Assembly: GCA_002803225.1 (NCBI GenBank)
Contig: NXFV01000321.1
Span: 1 to 64,000, forward strand
Length of the DNA: 64,000 nucleotides
Direction: 5' to 3'
From: Gamarada debralockiae
Taxonomy: Eukaryota > Ascomycota > Leotiomycetes > Helotiales > Hyphodiscaceae
Under the pieces are notes generated by a model. That model had not been told where the DNA came from, ran no database searches, and saw nothing but the letters and a program-made list of their open reading frames with translations. The position numbers and the translations under genes are program-made. Positions 31,360-44,556 of the stretch are shown here, one piece after another (positions within the stretch are counted from its first letter, which is position 1; every line of letters begins with the position of its first letter).

Positions 31360-34300
31360 TCATGATTGCCCCCCAATAAGCTGAATACAGTTGTTCAACA
31401 AGAGAGCTGCTTCGTGAAGCAACTCCCATCTCGTTTTCTCAAACACCGTGCGGAGAACCATCAGCATGCCACTGCAGCCATTGAAGCCCCGCATCGATTT
31501 GAGATCCTCGGGAGAACGGACGCCGCCGAGTCTCCTCAAATATGCTCGCATGTCTCGTACTTGATCTTCGAAATCGTAGGTCGAAGGAATTGGGGCCGTG
31601 GTTGGTCCTTCCAAGGCATATCCATAGCACCAAACGATGAGGACAGCGAAGTACATGACCCATGGCCGATTGAGCAGTACGTCATCGCGTGCGGAATAGT
31701 CGAAAGGAGGATCGTCGAATCCACTGTGGATGTTCGGTGATCCCGACTCTTCGGGTAGTAGGCATGCACACAAGAATCGAAGAGCATACCAAGTCGCATC
31801 TCGGGCCTTGGCGGTAGGTGCCCAATTGTCTTTCATCCTGCGCTGAGCGCTGTTAAGATCTTGAGTACCGATCGTGCGCCCAAGTAGTCGTTTCGCACGA
31901 GCGAAGATCTGGCAGTCCACAATGTCGACATGCATTGCCATGTGAGCCAAGTGATGGAGCACAGTCCGGCTCTCAAAGACGATACTATCGGCTTTCTTGT
32001 CGGAGTAGACGTACGGCGTAGGCACATTCTCAGTCTGACGCAACAATGATCTGTCGAAATCCGTTTTCCACAGATCGAAGGCTCTAGTGAGAGATCCCCT
32101 CCATTTGTCTCGTCCTCCAAGTGCCTGAGAAACACCGAGAGAGTTCACTTGCAGATCTCGTTGGTTCATATGCCAGCTGACGCTTAGCAGACCAGCCATC
32201 AAGATCGTTCGTCCAAAGGAGTTTGTGCGTACTTCCTGTCCATTGAGAGTTCGCTTGAGGCCTTCCAAGAATGATATTGGCTTGACACCGTTGGCGAGAA
32301 GGTTGGCCTCGATTCTCCCAACTTCAGCACTGTTTGTGGCATTCCAAAGCGCCTCGTCGCATGGAAGAGGAAGTCGCATTTCATGGGCAACCATTACCGT
32401 CGAGTGTCCGAACATCGTGGCATGTGTGGAGTCGATGACAAACGCAGCGAACGCGGCACGGCGTGTAGCTTCGTTAGTGATCCAGTGATTCCACCACTCA
32501 TCTGGAGTATTTGCTCCTGACGTCGAGGATTGGCGGGATCCATTCATTCCTTGCTTATCGTCCCTTACGCTGGGAGGAGAGTCGAGGGCCGATCTTCCAA
32601 TGAGTGAGCTACCACGACGCATCAAGGTAATTGTAGTCGCATGATGAATATGGGCTCTCTCATGCAAAGCTCTGGTGGAGTACATTTTCTCATACAACTC
32701 CAAAAGTAGCAAAGCTTGGAATACCCACAACTTCGCCGGAGGCCGGAAATGGTAATCACTGAAAATCTCCCATCTCAGATGCCAAGCTAAGAAATTCGAC
32801 AACTCAGCGCCAGCTTGTGTCACCTCGAAGCCATGCATTTTGTCAAGGCACGAAGCACCAATTGCCATCATGGCAATTAAGAGGAGGTTAGGCGTTTTGT
32901 CTGGCGAAAAGGTAGGTTTATGCACTATCATTTGTTAGTATCAGATGTTCAGGGGCATTCTGTTTTGGCTTACAAATTGGAACCTGATCGCTGAAGTGAT
33001 ACCAATAGCTCCCGATGTACGTCTGCATCATTTTGCGGCTCATCATATGACTATCTTCGCTCCGGTCACCCTCAAGAAGCGTTTCCTTCTGCCTGGCAAC
33101 GGGTGCATGATCTGTCTCGTTGAACCTTTCTTTGATCAAATCTACGATTGCCTGGCTCTTCTCCTCTGAAATAACAGTCTCGGGAAGACTCGTATCCAGT
33201 AGACTCGTCACAGATATTGGACGATGTGGTGGTTGTTGACCAGGCGGGAAGAATCCTGGAAGGTTCATATCATTTGCAGAGTATGGCGCATAGTACTGGT
33301 TCTGCGCATCAGGATAGCTAACCCAAGGATGTTAGTAAAGATGGATCAAAGGGACCAGGGGTTTCACTGACTTTGCATAGCCTTGTTGGCCCATTTGACC
33401 CAAGGGAGAGGAATTGTCCAACTGCTGTCCACTGAACAGATATGCCACAAAATCCTCAGGGATTGCAAACGGCGATCGACTGTAGCCTTCACCTCCAAAT
33501 ACTGGCATTGTGTTTGGTGCAGTCATTTGGTCCAAGAGCATCATATCCGGTCCCGACTGTTGATGGTGGATAGATTCACTTGGGCAGTCTGTCGACATTG
33601 ATGTTGGATAAGTTGGTTCAACATCACGTGTAGCAGGCGCTGATGTTGCCGCGGTTGGAAATGTAGGTGGGGGTAGAGTGAAAGGTGCGAAATTCTGCTG
33701 GCTCACATAGGTCTGCGGGCTAGCTTGGCGATAACTCTGGCTGTTTGAAGCGGAAGACAAGAGTCCATAGGGTCCAACAGCTGTCTGCAAAGGAGGTCGC
33801 GCGAACTCTGCAGTTTTGGCATCCTGGACTCCGAAGCTTGCATGCCGTTGAGGTCTGCTAATGGGGGTGGTACTGGGTGACTCGTTTCCTCTAGGGATGT
33901 GGTCACTGATGGATCGCTTGAATGGACTGGGTTGAGCAAAGTTTTCAGTTCCACTTGACGACCCCGCTCCTGAATATGTCCCAGAAGAGGGGTTCGTCAC
34001 TGGCGAATACGAGTTGGGATTCATCTCCTGAGGTGATTGGTATTGGAGCTGGTTGGTACGTGACTTGATGTTAGGTCTCATTACTTCAGGAGAGGCAGAT
34101 CCATGTGATGGCATTGGTTTCTCGTTTGTTGGGGAGCCATGCCCCAACATAGAATCCTTCCGGTGCAGTTGAGATCCTTTCACATTGTGTCGATCCCTGT
34201 GCCTGTTGCACAAATCCAACCTGACAAATGTCCGGACGCAATCTGGGAAGTCGCAGTTGTATATTTGTTTTGGGGTGTGGTTCAGTTGGTGACGGTAGCT

Positions 34301-34702
34301 AGAAGAGGGATCAGTAAAAACAAAGTAGGAGATTGATAACATTACGGCTTACAGATGCTCAGCTCTAGAATAGCTCTTCCCGCAACCTTCCTGGGGACAT
34401 TCGAATTTCTTATCGAGACCCTTCCGGCTCCTCCGCCTCTTTCTTGATGGGCCGCCATCTGAACCAGAAGAATGGCCGTCCGCGCCCTCGCCCTCAACAG
34501 GCGACGCATCACCACTCCCCTCTTTACTCTTCGCGTTACTGACGCGGTTTCGGCGCCGGCCTCGGTTTTTGTCTTCAGGTTCCATTTTTGTTCTGCGCTG
34601 TAGCGTAGGGTCTTGTATCTGGGCCATGGGAGATGTATCCATCTGTGCCATCAAATTATTCGTAGGAAACGGGATAGAGTGTGCTGCTAAAATCGAAGTC
34701 AT
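31360..34702 (-). CDS. C2H2 zinc-finger regulator with fungal_trans domain, 1,061 aa
   Basis: Four exons, minus strand: 34702-34353, 34298-33372, 33317-32974 and 32924-31360; introns of 49-54 nt with good branch sites (TACTAAC in the third). After a basic, disordered N-terminus (RKRRRSRKG) come two adjacent C2H2 fingers: Cys102, Cys107, His120, His124 and Cys132, Cys137, His150, His154. A long Ser/Pro/Gln-rich linker follows to about residue 450. The fungal transcription-factor regulatory region begins near residue 500, with LHKPTFSPD at about 541, and runs through LWVFQALLLLELYEKM, ATRRAAFAAFVIDSTHA and RTVLHHLAHMAMHVDI. Such C2H2 plus fungal_trans factors (Klf1-like) are nuclear DNA-binding regulators. 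Target genes cannot be read from the sequence. Confidence 0.9.
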
Positions 34703-37012
34703 AGTCCTAGGGTCGTGGTCGTGTATGTAAGACGAGTATAACGTGTATCATTGATAATCATCGTCTAACTCAATATCGGCATCACACATTCAAGATATAG
34801 CTTCAACTTGCGGCGTACTGGCAGATAGGCGGATCACATCTACTATATTGACTGAGATTAGACTTTGATATTTTATGGTTTCAAGGAATGTTATCTGGGT
34901 CGCGGATAATATAGAGTACAGCGAGACATGATAGAGTGAATAAGAGATAGCTTCATCGCGAACTTACAGCAGTCAAACAGAGCTCAAGGCCAATTTCCTG
35001 CGATTTCTAATCGACTGGTCAATTGACCGGGTATTCGACTATGTCATGCCGGAGAATTAGAGTCTGCGCGATCAGAAGAAAGGACAGGACTGTCTATTCT
35101 CGAGTATATCGATGTCGCACGGATGAGTGATACAATCGGAGCTAAGTCGCGCGTCGTTTGGTGGAACTGTTCAGAAGTATATTATTATGAAATGCGGAGA
35201 AGAGATGGTGGTTCTGCTTTGGCGGTCGGTTCGTCGTGGGATCTGTGGGGGTTTCCGACCGTATTTATTAGCTGTTTACCGTAGCCTTCAAGGGTCTCGG
35301 AGTGGACATAGCTGGAGGGCGGCGTAGTTGGCAAGGTTGGTGGTTTTGGAGAAAAAACAGACACGAAAAAGGCTGGGAACAGGAGGTCTTAGTGGGCGAT
35401 TAGCGTAAAGATCGCACTACGGTGCGCGCCGGGTGAGGGGTTTCCGCCAAAGTTGAATTTTCCCTTCCGAAAAAACCTCGACAGCAGATGACCTGGGTCT
35501 GGTTCGCTACCCTGCCGCGTGTGTCAATACCCTTCTGCACGTATTTCTCTTGCGGGAAGATGGAAGCACTGCATGGAGCAGCATTTTGATCTCTAGCAAT
35601 TTGCGGGCTAGCCAAAGCGGGTACAAAAACGTAAGTACCAAGTACACTAACGCCGTCATCATAAGCACTAAGCACTTTCATCGCGCCTCCAGTCTATGGT
35701 CATACACCGGCCACAGAAAGGTGAACGGGGACAGCTTTGTGGCTTGCTGTACTGCCTTTATGGAGAAGATCTAGCCCAAAATGTCTCATGGTCTCGTGCT
35801 CTCTGCGTTAGTACTGTTGATTCGGATTACTACATCGTTACGGATAAGTCCTTCCTTGTCGCTCAGGCATGAATTCGAAGGGGCTTGGCACATCTACCCA
35901 GGCTAATCTATTTCTTGCACTAAACGAAATTTCACAGTCAACGTTTTCTTCTGCTCTGTCGCGTGTCAATTGTGGCCCAGCTTCTAGGAACAAAAGATGG
36001 GTCTCTCATGGCTTGCATTGAATGTCAGGCACTTGGTGTGTTTGGGGTCTTGGGAATGACGATAAAGGAGAGTGAGGCAAAACGCCAAAGGAAAAAGAAC
36101 GCCCATCTTTTGAAGAGATCATAGGAGAGGCTTGAGATCTGAAGCTGGAAGTGGAGAAAATTGGACAAGGAAGAGTTTGAAAGGATGACCCGTCTTCGGA
36201 ACGGGCCACGATGGCAGAGCCTTGCGAAAGTTTATCATACCAAATTCCCCTCATGGAACTATGTTTGCTTTTTTGGAAAACATTTTCTCGAAATCTGCTC
36301 TCTAATTCGTCTAGCGATAAAGGCGGCTGTGCTGGGCCAGTGCTGGGCTTCCAGGGTTGCGCTAATCTGGGGACAAAGTGGGGAGGCAGAGCTGGGGTAA
36401 AATTTCTTTGAAGGTTTTTCTTCTTCATCTGACCACTGTTCAGTCGATCTTATTTGTTGGACTTTGCGTCAGGGCAGAAAACAGAGGCTGTATATGGCGT
36501 CTTAGCTTATGCAGCCCCAAGAGAATAATGCAGGCGAGATTAAAAATGGAAACTGAGACAGCCTTCTGAAAATTCGATGTCTGTTCGGCTCGAAATCCTT
36601 ATTCTGGAAAGGTGATGATGATTATTAGAAGAGAGCAGTGGCATCTGACGAGATCGCTGCCTAGATCTTCGATGCCAAGATGAACGATTTCGAATCCCAA
36701 TTTGAAAGCCTATGAGGTTTCATGAAGGTGAGATCTAATTATTTGGAAAGGAGGAAAAGGAGAGGGGAAGAAAAGTACATGTAGAGAGGGAAGATGGGTT
36801 CTCGGGAGACTGCTTTACTGTAACTCGGGCCGTTGCTTCTCCGACTTCCGCTAACGGCGTCATTTCCCCTTTTTGACGTGCAATCGTGCTTGTCAAAAAT
36901 CACGCGACGACGATGTACAACCAGCTGCCAATTGACAACTCTATCGTTCCAAGTTTGCCCTGGCATCAGTGAGGAGCAAGCTTCATCCAATTTTATCCAC
37001 AAAATCTCCAGA
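34703..37012. other. 2.3-kb divergent promoter region, no convincing gene
   Basis: Lies between the zinc-finger regulator and the SAP30-like gene, which diverge. A Ser/Pro-rich 140-codon minus-strand frame (36006-36428) has no domain and is doubtful. Long upstream regions are usual for fungal regulators and may hold leader introns. Confidence 0.4.
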
Positions 37013-37673
37013 ATGCCTCCAAGATCACGACCTCAGCCTGATGACTCAAGGTCTGAGGCGTCCAGCACGAAAGAGAAGATCAACCCCAGCGCGGTAGCTA
37101 CTATCAACGGGAAAAGTCGACGCGCAGCCAGCAGTGCCGTGGCTGGGAGTTCTTTGCGCGATGTAGTCACAGCAGGGCTGAGTGGCACAGTGACAGGAGG
37201 ATCTGGAAGTGCCAATCCAGACAGCAACACTGGTGTAAGTTTTCCACCCCGCAGCCTCGTTGAGGAACAAAATCACTAATGATTATACTACAGATCCAAT
37301 GGTCCACCATCGATCCCTCGATTCTGCACGGATATAGATATGACTACCGTTTGAATACACCAGCTTCGTTCAACAAGCCCTACAACCAACTCGTTCTCCA
37401 AAATTCAGCAATTGGCCGAATGTCACCAACGATGGCTCGACGCAAAGAACAACGCAGACAAGGAAAGGATCAGCTGGCCAATTCTGTTCGGAAGCATTTC
37501 AACAGTATGGGGATTGCTGAGAATGAGGTGGTCGTTGATTTCCTGTATAAGGTCCGATGGCAAGGTTGGTCATCCTGCTTCTTAGCCTTTCCCACGCTTT
37601 TGAGACAACAGCGGCTAACAGGATATTAGATAAGAACTTCCGCATGCGATTCGCTCCTCAAAGACCACGATAA
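37013..37673 (+). CDS. SAP30-like subunit of a Sin3 histone deacetylase complex, 178 aa
   Basis: Exons 37013-37234, 37294-37564 and 37630-37673. The N-terminal third (MPPRSRPQPDDSRSEAS) is disordered and basic/Ser-rich. From IQWSTIDPSILHGYRYDYRL the protein follows the SAP30 Sin3-binding domain: YNQLVLQN, a helix with RRKEQRRQGKDQLANSVRKH, ENEVVVDFLYKVR, and after the last intron DKNFRMRFAP. SAP30 bridges Sin3 and the Rpd3-type deacetylase and helps repress transcription in the nucleus. The last exon is tiny (44 nt), but its join restores the FRMRFAP ending that the family keeps. No N-terminal zinc finger of animal SAP30 is present, as expected in fungi. Confidence 0.85.
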
Positions 37674-38374
37674 TAGATATGATGGGGTTGCACTCTCTGG
37701 CAAAGGCGTCTGGGTCAAAAATGGGACTGGCGTACCTCTGGACTACCAGCAAGGATAATACCCGGCAGATAATGAGATATTTCTATCAAAACTCCAAGAA
37801 CACTTTCTGCCCAAGTGTGATTCTTCGTGCTTTTGTGCATCCTTTGATAGTGTCCCAAGGGTTTCCGAAGGGACCGATGTTCTTGAAAGACAGACACCCT
37901 GCGTACTTGTCGATAGAGAATTGGCGCAGCTGCATCCGTCGTCATGGCACACCTCCGCCTTGACCATTCAGTCGTTGCGAATGAACGTTAGCTGTCTATC
38001 CTAGATTATTTGTGAATTAACATAGGACCCAGAGACAGGTTCGGTTCGTTAAGTCGCACGACAGGCTCAATTCGTGTGAGGCGGTTTCCAAGGAGCTGCA
38101 TAACAAGTCTCCTATGTCTTATAGCATGAACATAAGAACAACTAAAGAAGTGCAACGGCTTTTGGCAATGATCTGGAAAGCTACCCAGAGCTTCATTTCA
38201 GAGCGGAGTTGCGGCCGCATGGGCGACCCAATCAGCATCTAGTTAAAAAAAACATAATTTTTGTCACGAAAGTCACGAAAAGTCAACATTTTCATCCTCG
38301 AGAATCGACCTATCACCCGTTACTGTCCAACACAGCGCTATTAAGCTTGCTCAGATGTATAACGACATACCAAT
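37674..38374. other. Intergenic between the SAP30-like and Mdj1 genes
   Basis: Contains a 94-codon frame without domain; judged accidental. The last part holds the Mdj1 promoter. Confidence 0.45.
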
Positions 38375-40166
38375 ATGAAAGTTGGGACAGCAGGCCTTTT
38401 CACCAAGGCGGCGACAGGTCGGATCATATGTCCTGCCCAAGCATGCCGACAGCAACGCTTCACAGATGACTTCTCAAGAAGACCGCAGACCCGGACAATA
38501 TGTTCCTCATCTGCAGACAGCTTACGACGGCCCCATATTAAGAAATCAGGACCCTCGCCCTTGAGTGTTCCGGAGAAGAGGGTCAGTAGTCCTATACTCT
38601 TATCATCTGTAACCACTAACATATGATTCAACATAGGCTTTCCACGCAAGCTCGAACCTGCAAGCAACGAAAGATCCGTACAAAGTCCTTGGGGTGGGAA
38701 AGAGCTCTTCCGCCGCAGAGATCAAGAAGGCATACTATGGGCTGGCTAAGAAATTTCACCCGGACACGAATAAAGACCCGACAGCAAAGGACAAATTTGC
38801 GGAGGCACAGTCTGCATATGAGCTTTTGACGGATCCGCAGAAGAAGGCAGCATGGGATCAATTTGGCGCGGCGGCCTTTGACCAAGGCGCTGGACCTGGA
38901 CCCGGACCAGGAGGTCCTGGTGGTCCTGGTGGTGATCCTTTTGGTGGCGCTGGGAACCCATTTGCTGGTGCGGGCGGATTTGGCGCTGGTGGTTTTGGGG
39001 CCGATTTCAACTTCGAGGATCTGTTTAGAGGGTTCACAGGTGGGCGAAGGGGTCGATCAGGTGGTGGCCGAAGTCCTTTCGAGCAGCAGGAGATTTTGGT
39101 GGGAGATACTATCGAAGTCCAGACGAGTATATCTTTCATGGAGGCAGCAAAAGGGACCAGTAAGACTATCAACATTACACCTCTTACGACCTGCAAAACA
39201 TGCACTGGGAGCGGTATGAAACCTGGGACCAAACGGTCCGAGTGCAAGGCATGTGGCGGAACTGGAACTCGAGTACACTTTATGTCTGGAGGGTTTCAGA
39301 TGGCTTCGACTTGTGGCACTTGTGGTGGCCAAGGAGTCATCATTCCCAAGAATGGAGAATGTCGGACGTGTGGCGGTAACGGAGTTGTGAGGGAGCGAAA
39401 ATCGATAACAGTCGACATTCCCGGGGGTATTGAAGATGGTATGCGATTGATAGTGGAGCGACAAGGCGATGCACCAGCGACTGGAAATGCTGCCAATCCC
39501 GATGCCAGATCACTGCCTGGAGATCTCTATGTTGTGGTAAGAGTGGCTACGGACCCCAAGTTCAAGAGATCGGGGTCAGATGTTTTGTACACAGCTACAA
39601 TTCCCTTGACTACTGCCTTGCTTGGTGGTGAGGTCAAAATTCCGACTTTGGATGGAGATGTCAATATCAAGGTCGCAACAGGCACCGGAACGGGAGACAA
39701 GGTCACTCTTGGAGGCATGGGAATGAAGAAGCTATCGGGACGAAGGGACGGATCTGGAGATCTCAGAGTCGAGTTCAAGGTCCAGATGCCCAAGTATCTT
39801 AGCGCCAACCAACGGACAATTGTCGAGATGCTTGCCGATGAGATGGGCGATAAGACAGCAAAGCGAATAATGAATGTCGGACGCTCATCGTAAGTTTTCC
39901 TGGCTCTGAGCTCTCCACATATTCTGACGGTCTCTAGCTCGGATGCCTCAGGAGAATCCCAGAAGAACGAAGGATTCCTGAAATCGATTTGGCACAAACT
40001 CACTGAAAATCCCGAACACCAGGCGGACACCAGCGAAGAGTCCACGAAACCAAAGAGCGTTTCCAAGGACGGTGAAAAATCATCGAACACCAAAGTCGAA
40101 AAGTCGGAGTCTAAAGACGAAGGAAAAGCGGACCCCAGAAAGGACGAGAACGCCAAGAAGGAATGA
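38375..40166 (+). CDS. MDJ1: Mitochondrial DnaJ/Hsp40 co-chaperone Mdj1, 562 aa
   Basis: Exons 38375-38581, 38637-39889 and 39938-40166. The first about 70 residues ([20 protein letters not shown]) are basic and act as the matrix presequence. The J domain starts at DPYKVLGVG (residue 82), with HPD at 110-112. A Gly/Phe/Pro-rich stretch follows. The zinc region has four CxxCxGxG units ([32 protein letters not shown]; about residues 255-318). A substrate-binding C-terminal half then ends in a charged Lys/Glu tail. It is thus a full class I J-protein. It works with mitochondrial Hsp70 (Ssc1) in folding imported proteins and in handing misfolded ones to proteases, which ties it to the Lon gene 7 kb away. 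Confidence 0.92.
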
Positions 40167-41381
40167 GAGATGAGGGTATCGAATCCAGATGTATAATAGC
40201 GACGATCCGACTTCTCAATTTTGTATTGCATAGGCGACCAGAGAAAGTACGGAGCATGGCGTCCCTGCATTTACAAGGAGATTGGGTAGACAAGCTTCTT
40301 GCAAATACCCAGTATGTACATTTAGATTGGCAAAGTATAGGAGGATTCTCTGCTCAAGAAATCAAGTGTATTAATGTATCTCGTGACCCTCACTCCTGAA
40401 TGAGAGCGGTACTACAAAGGCGATCGTGACAAGAGGTGCATTTCACTATGAATTACCCCGGCATATTAGGGTAAGCCATCAACCTCTTTTGAAGAGATAG
40501 ACAAAAACAATACGGGCACGACTTGATCGACAAGAATCTCGGCCACGGGCCGTTCGGTTGTGCCCCCTGTTGGAAGCGTGATTCGGCACATGGAGCTGCG
40601 CATTCAATAGCGAATGGCGTCACTCGCCGGCTTGAGAAGTCGATGGTTGGCTGTCGACCTGCATATCCAGCACCACTGAATCCAGGAGAGAGTGCCTCGG
40701 ACCGGACTAAAGATTGCAAATACTGCAGTGAAGACGGAAGTCACATACTAGACTCGTGATTCCCTAACTCGAGGAGGTCTTCGCCCATAGGAGACACAAT
40801 TGTTGAGTTCTCGATCCCCTCATTATTGATTTCCCCCTCGGCGGCTAAAAGACAAAGAGCTTGCAAACTTTCACAAAACTCGTATCACCATCACTGAAAA
40901 TCATAATTACCTCAGCGCTTATCTGATATCGGCATCAAACTGGGCCTGTAAACGGGCCTCAAAGGGGCCAAACACTGCTGCAGGTTTGCCGTCTTGCTTG
41001 CAGGGAGCTTGCGAAATGTCCTGATTGGATTCGTCAAATAAGCATTCAAGATTTTCTATTTTCAAGACATCGTAAACACCACGCCTTCTACATCACCGCT
41101 TTTCTCTCAAACGCATCTTCCAAATACAACCATATTCAATAAAGTAATCCCAGATCATGAAGCGGGTGGAAGCGGCGCGCAAGGTCATCTCAACCACTAC
41201 AAGTTAAAGCAGGCAACGTTATACACAAGTCGTCACAGCCCAACCACGTCACATTTGTCTGTGAATGCCCCTCGCTCTCGTCACTTACAACGAATATTCA
41301 ACGAAGACAACTTGCGCCTACTTCGACTGCATCTCGACGGTTGACAAACGGGCGATCCGGGCGCCAGCTCGAAGGAAGGAC
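40167..41381. other. Intergenic, promoter region of BRO1
   Basis: No gene seen. A frame from 41265 runs in phase into BRO1 but is not like the family's N-terminus, so it is treated as leader. Confidence 0.45.
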
Positions 41382-44300
41382 ATGATGCAGGCACCGATGA
41401 TCAGTGCTCCTTTGAAGGCTACGAACGAGATAGACTGGATACAGCCGCTGAAGGGATACATAAGGTCGACCTATGGGGATGATCCGGAACGATATGCAGA
41501 GGAGTGTGCCACTCTGAACCGATTGCGACAGGATATGAGGGGTGCCGGGAAGGACAGCGCTGCTGGACGAGACTTGCTTTACAGATACTATGGACAGTTG
41601 GAGCTGTTGGACCTGCGGTTTCCAGTTGATGAAAATCACATCAAGATTTCGTTCACCTGGTAGGAAGCTCCAGCTATAAGCTAGTTTTGGCAACTTACTA
41701 ATATCTCGTATGATAGGTTCGATGCATTCACACACAAGCCCACGTCCCAGTACTCCTTAGCTTACGAGAAAGCCTCAATAATCTTCAATATCTCTGCTGT
41801 ATTGTCATGCCACGCAGCACATCAGACCCGATCTGAGGACTCGGGTCTCAAGACCGCATACCACTCCTTTCAGGCTTCCGCGGGCATGTTCACATATATC
41901 AACGAGAACTTCCTGCATGCACCATCTACAGATCTGAGTCGAGACACAGTTAAGACCTTAATACAAATAATGCTCGCCCAGGGTCAGGAGGTGTTCTTAG
42001 AGAAGCAGATAGCGGATAGCAAGAAAGTTGGACTTTTGGCAAAACTGGCTAGCCAAGCAGGCTATCTGTATGCTCAGGCAGTTGAGGGGACGCAAGAGAA
42101 TGTGAACAAAGCTATCTTTGAGAAAGTTTGGCTCTTGGTGGTCCAGGTAAGCTTTCCAACGAATCTTCCAGTGGCCTGATATCCTCCAGGAACCACCAAT
42201 CTAGCTACAAGAATCCAAGCTAACAATTGAAAGATCAAATCCAACTACATGAATTCGCTTGCCCAATACTATCAAGCTCTGGCTGACGATGATGCAAATT
42301 CTCACGGGGTTGCTATCTCCCGTCTACAGGTGGCCGAAATAGCTGCAAAGGAGGCCAACAAGCTGGCAAACAGTTTTCCTGGAAATGTTCCCGTGAACTC
42401 AAACTTGACCTCGGAAACGGGAACGGCTTTATTGGAAATCACCAAACGACATCTCACGAACGTTCAGGAGAAACTCTCTGAGATGATCAAGGACAATGAT
42501 TACATTTACCATCAGACGGTTCCAGCTGAAGCCGGTCTCTCGGTCATTCCAAAGCTCCCAGCCGCGAAAGCGATTCCAGTCAGTGAACTGTACGCTGGTC
42601 AAGATATCCAACGTATCACTGGACCAGACATCTTCCAGAAGATAGTACCGATGTCTGTGACGGAATCGGCGAGTTTGTATGATGAGGAGAAGGCCAAGCT
42701 TGTCCGAGCCGAGACGGAACGGGTAGAGACTGCCAATAGCGAGATGGCTGCAAGTCTGGATTACTTGAGACTACCTAGTGCTTTACAAGTCATCAAAGGT
42801 GGTTTCGATCAAGAGTTGACCGCCGATGACGAGTATAGAGGTTGGTGTGAGGATGTTGGAAATCACGAGGCTCCGCCTTCAACATTCGACTTTCTCAAAT
42901 CCAGCAAGGAGGCTATTGTTGCAGTACTAGATAGGAGTAGTAAGCAGTTGGACATGGAGGAAAGCGTTTGCGAGAAGATGCGGTCGAAATATGAAGGTGA
43001 ATGGACGCAGCAACCGAGCTCAAGATTGACTTCGACGCTGAGGAATGACATTCGTAACTACCGAGACGCTCTGGAGGAAGCCGCACGAAGTGACAGCCAG
43101 TTATACTCGAAGATGCGCCAATACGAGGTTGATTTCGACGAGATGCGGTCGGCTGGCGAGACGGGAGAGGCAGATGTTCTGTTCCAGAAAGCTTTAATTC
43201 AAGTTGGTGGCAAGTCGAAAAATAATGTTGGAAGCCCTGTTGGTGGCGAGGGGAATCTTTTGGACGAGGACTTCGGTGATGGGGGTGTGAGCGTGATGGA
43301 TCAGATTGCCAAGGTGGAGGAGATTCTCAAGAAGCTCAACCTGATCAAGAGGGAGCGAGCTCAGGTCTTGAAGGACTTGAAAGAGAAGGCGTGTTATAAA
43401 TTCCCTAAGAAATGAAGCGCCACTGACATAGATCTAGGTTCACAACGACGATATATCGCAGGTCTTGATCCTGAACAAGAAGTCGATATCAAACTATGAG
43501 AGCCAACTCTTCCAAGCAGAGCTCGAAAAGTTCCGCCCACACCAAAATCGACTCCTCTCAGCAAATCACAAACAATCTTCGCTTATGAAAGAACTCACCT
43601 CCACTTTCAATGCTTTGTTACAAGATAAGAGAGTAAGATCCGAGCAAAGCAAGTACGAAAACATTACTCGACAACGCACTGCCGTCATGTCAAAGTATAA
43701 GAGAGTGTACCAAGAATTTCTTGACCTTGAAGCTGGTCTCCAGGGCGCCAAGCAATGGTACAGCGAGATGAAGGACACGGTGGACAGCCTGGACAAGAAT
43801 GTTGAGACCTTTGTTAATAATCGACGCTCCGAGGGTGCCCAGCTTCTAAGTCAGATTGAACAGGATCGGGCTGCAAATGCAACTGGGCAGGCTGACAGGG
43901 AGCGAGAGAGGCTTCGTGGACTCATGGAACGCATGTCAATGGATCCCTCTCCTACCACAAATAAACCCCCTCGATCACAATCAGTATCCTATAATTCATC
44001 GTCGTCACCCTCTACGAAATACCCCACCACAAACTTTGCCGGCCAGTACCAAGTCCCAAACTCACCGCCACCTCAGTCAGCACATCCACAATCGGCACAT
44101 CCTGCTTTCGCTTCTAACAATGGTGGTTTCTATCCACCAACACAATCACGGCCCGACACTTACGCGCAGAAGCCAACCCCGCTACCTCTCCAGTCTCAAA
44201 GCACCTACAATCCCAGCGCCTACCCTCCTCAGGCTACGTCTCCGCCTCCGACGCAAACTCAATTTTCTCAAAACAACTATGGACGCCAACCGACCTCACC

Positions 44301-44556
44301 TCCTCCCAACCAACAGCAATTTCCGCAAAGTCAATATGGTCGACCACAGCATCAAGCGCCAACCCAGCAAGGACAAGGATACATTCCTCCAGGCTATATT
44401 CCACCTCCGCCTCCACCAGGACCACCGCCGCTTGGCCCACAGCAGACATTTCAACAACCCGGTGGTCATGGGGAGTATGGTTATGGAAACAAGCAGCAAC
44501 GATCAGGACAGCAAAGTTCTGCTGATCCTTGGGCAGGACTCAATGCATGGAAGTAG
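41382..44556 (+). CDS. BRO1: ESCRT-associated Bro1 (vacuolar protein sorting), 993 aa
   Basis: Exons 41382-41659, 41717-42146, 42234-43388 and 43438-44556. The start MMQAPMISAPLKATNEIDW matches the usual Bro1 beginning, so the upstream in-phase ATG is left out. Residues 1-390 form the BRO1 domain (YAEECATLNRLRQDMRGAGK, LLYRYYGQLELLDLRFPVDE, YSLAYEKASIIFNISAVLS). The middle (to about 760) is a coiled V-shaped region. The C-terminal about 200 residues are Pro/Gln-rich. Bro1 binds ESCRT-III (Snf7) on endosomes and brings in the deubiquitinase Doa4. The third intron (43389-43437) has a GC donor, needed to join DLKEK to VHNDDISQV in frame. The other Bro1-like protein, PalA/Rim20, is less likely given the N-terminus and the length. 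Confidence 0.92.

Noticed and set aside
36006..36428. 140-codon Ser/Pro-rich minus-strand frame
   Set aside because: No recognisable domain, no splice partners; not supported as a gene.
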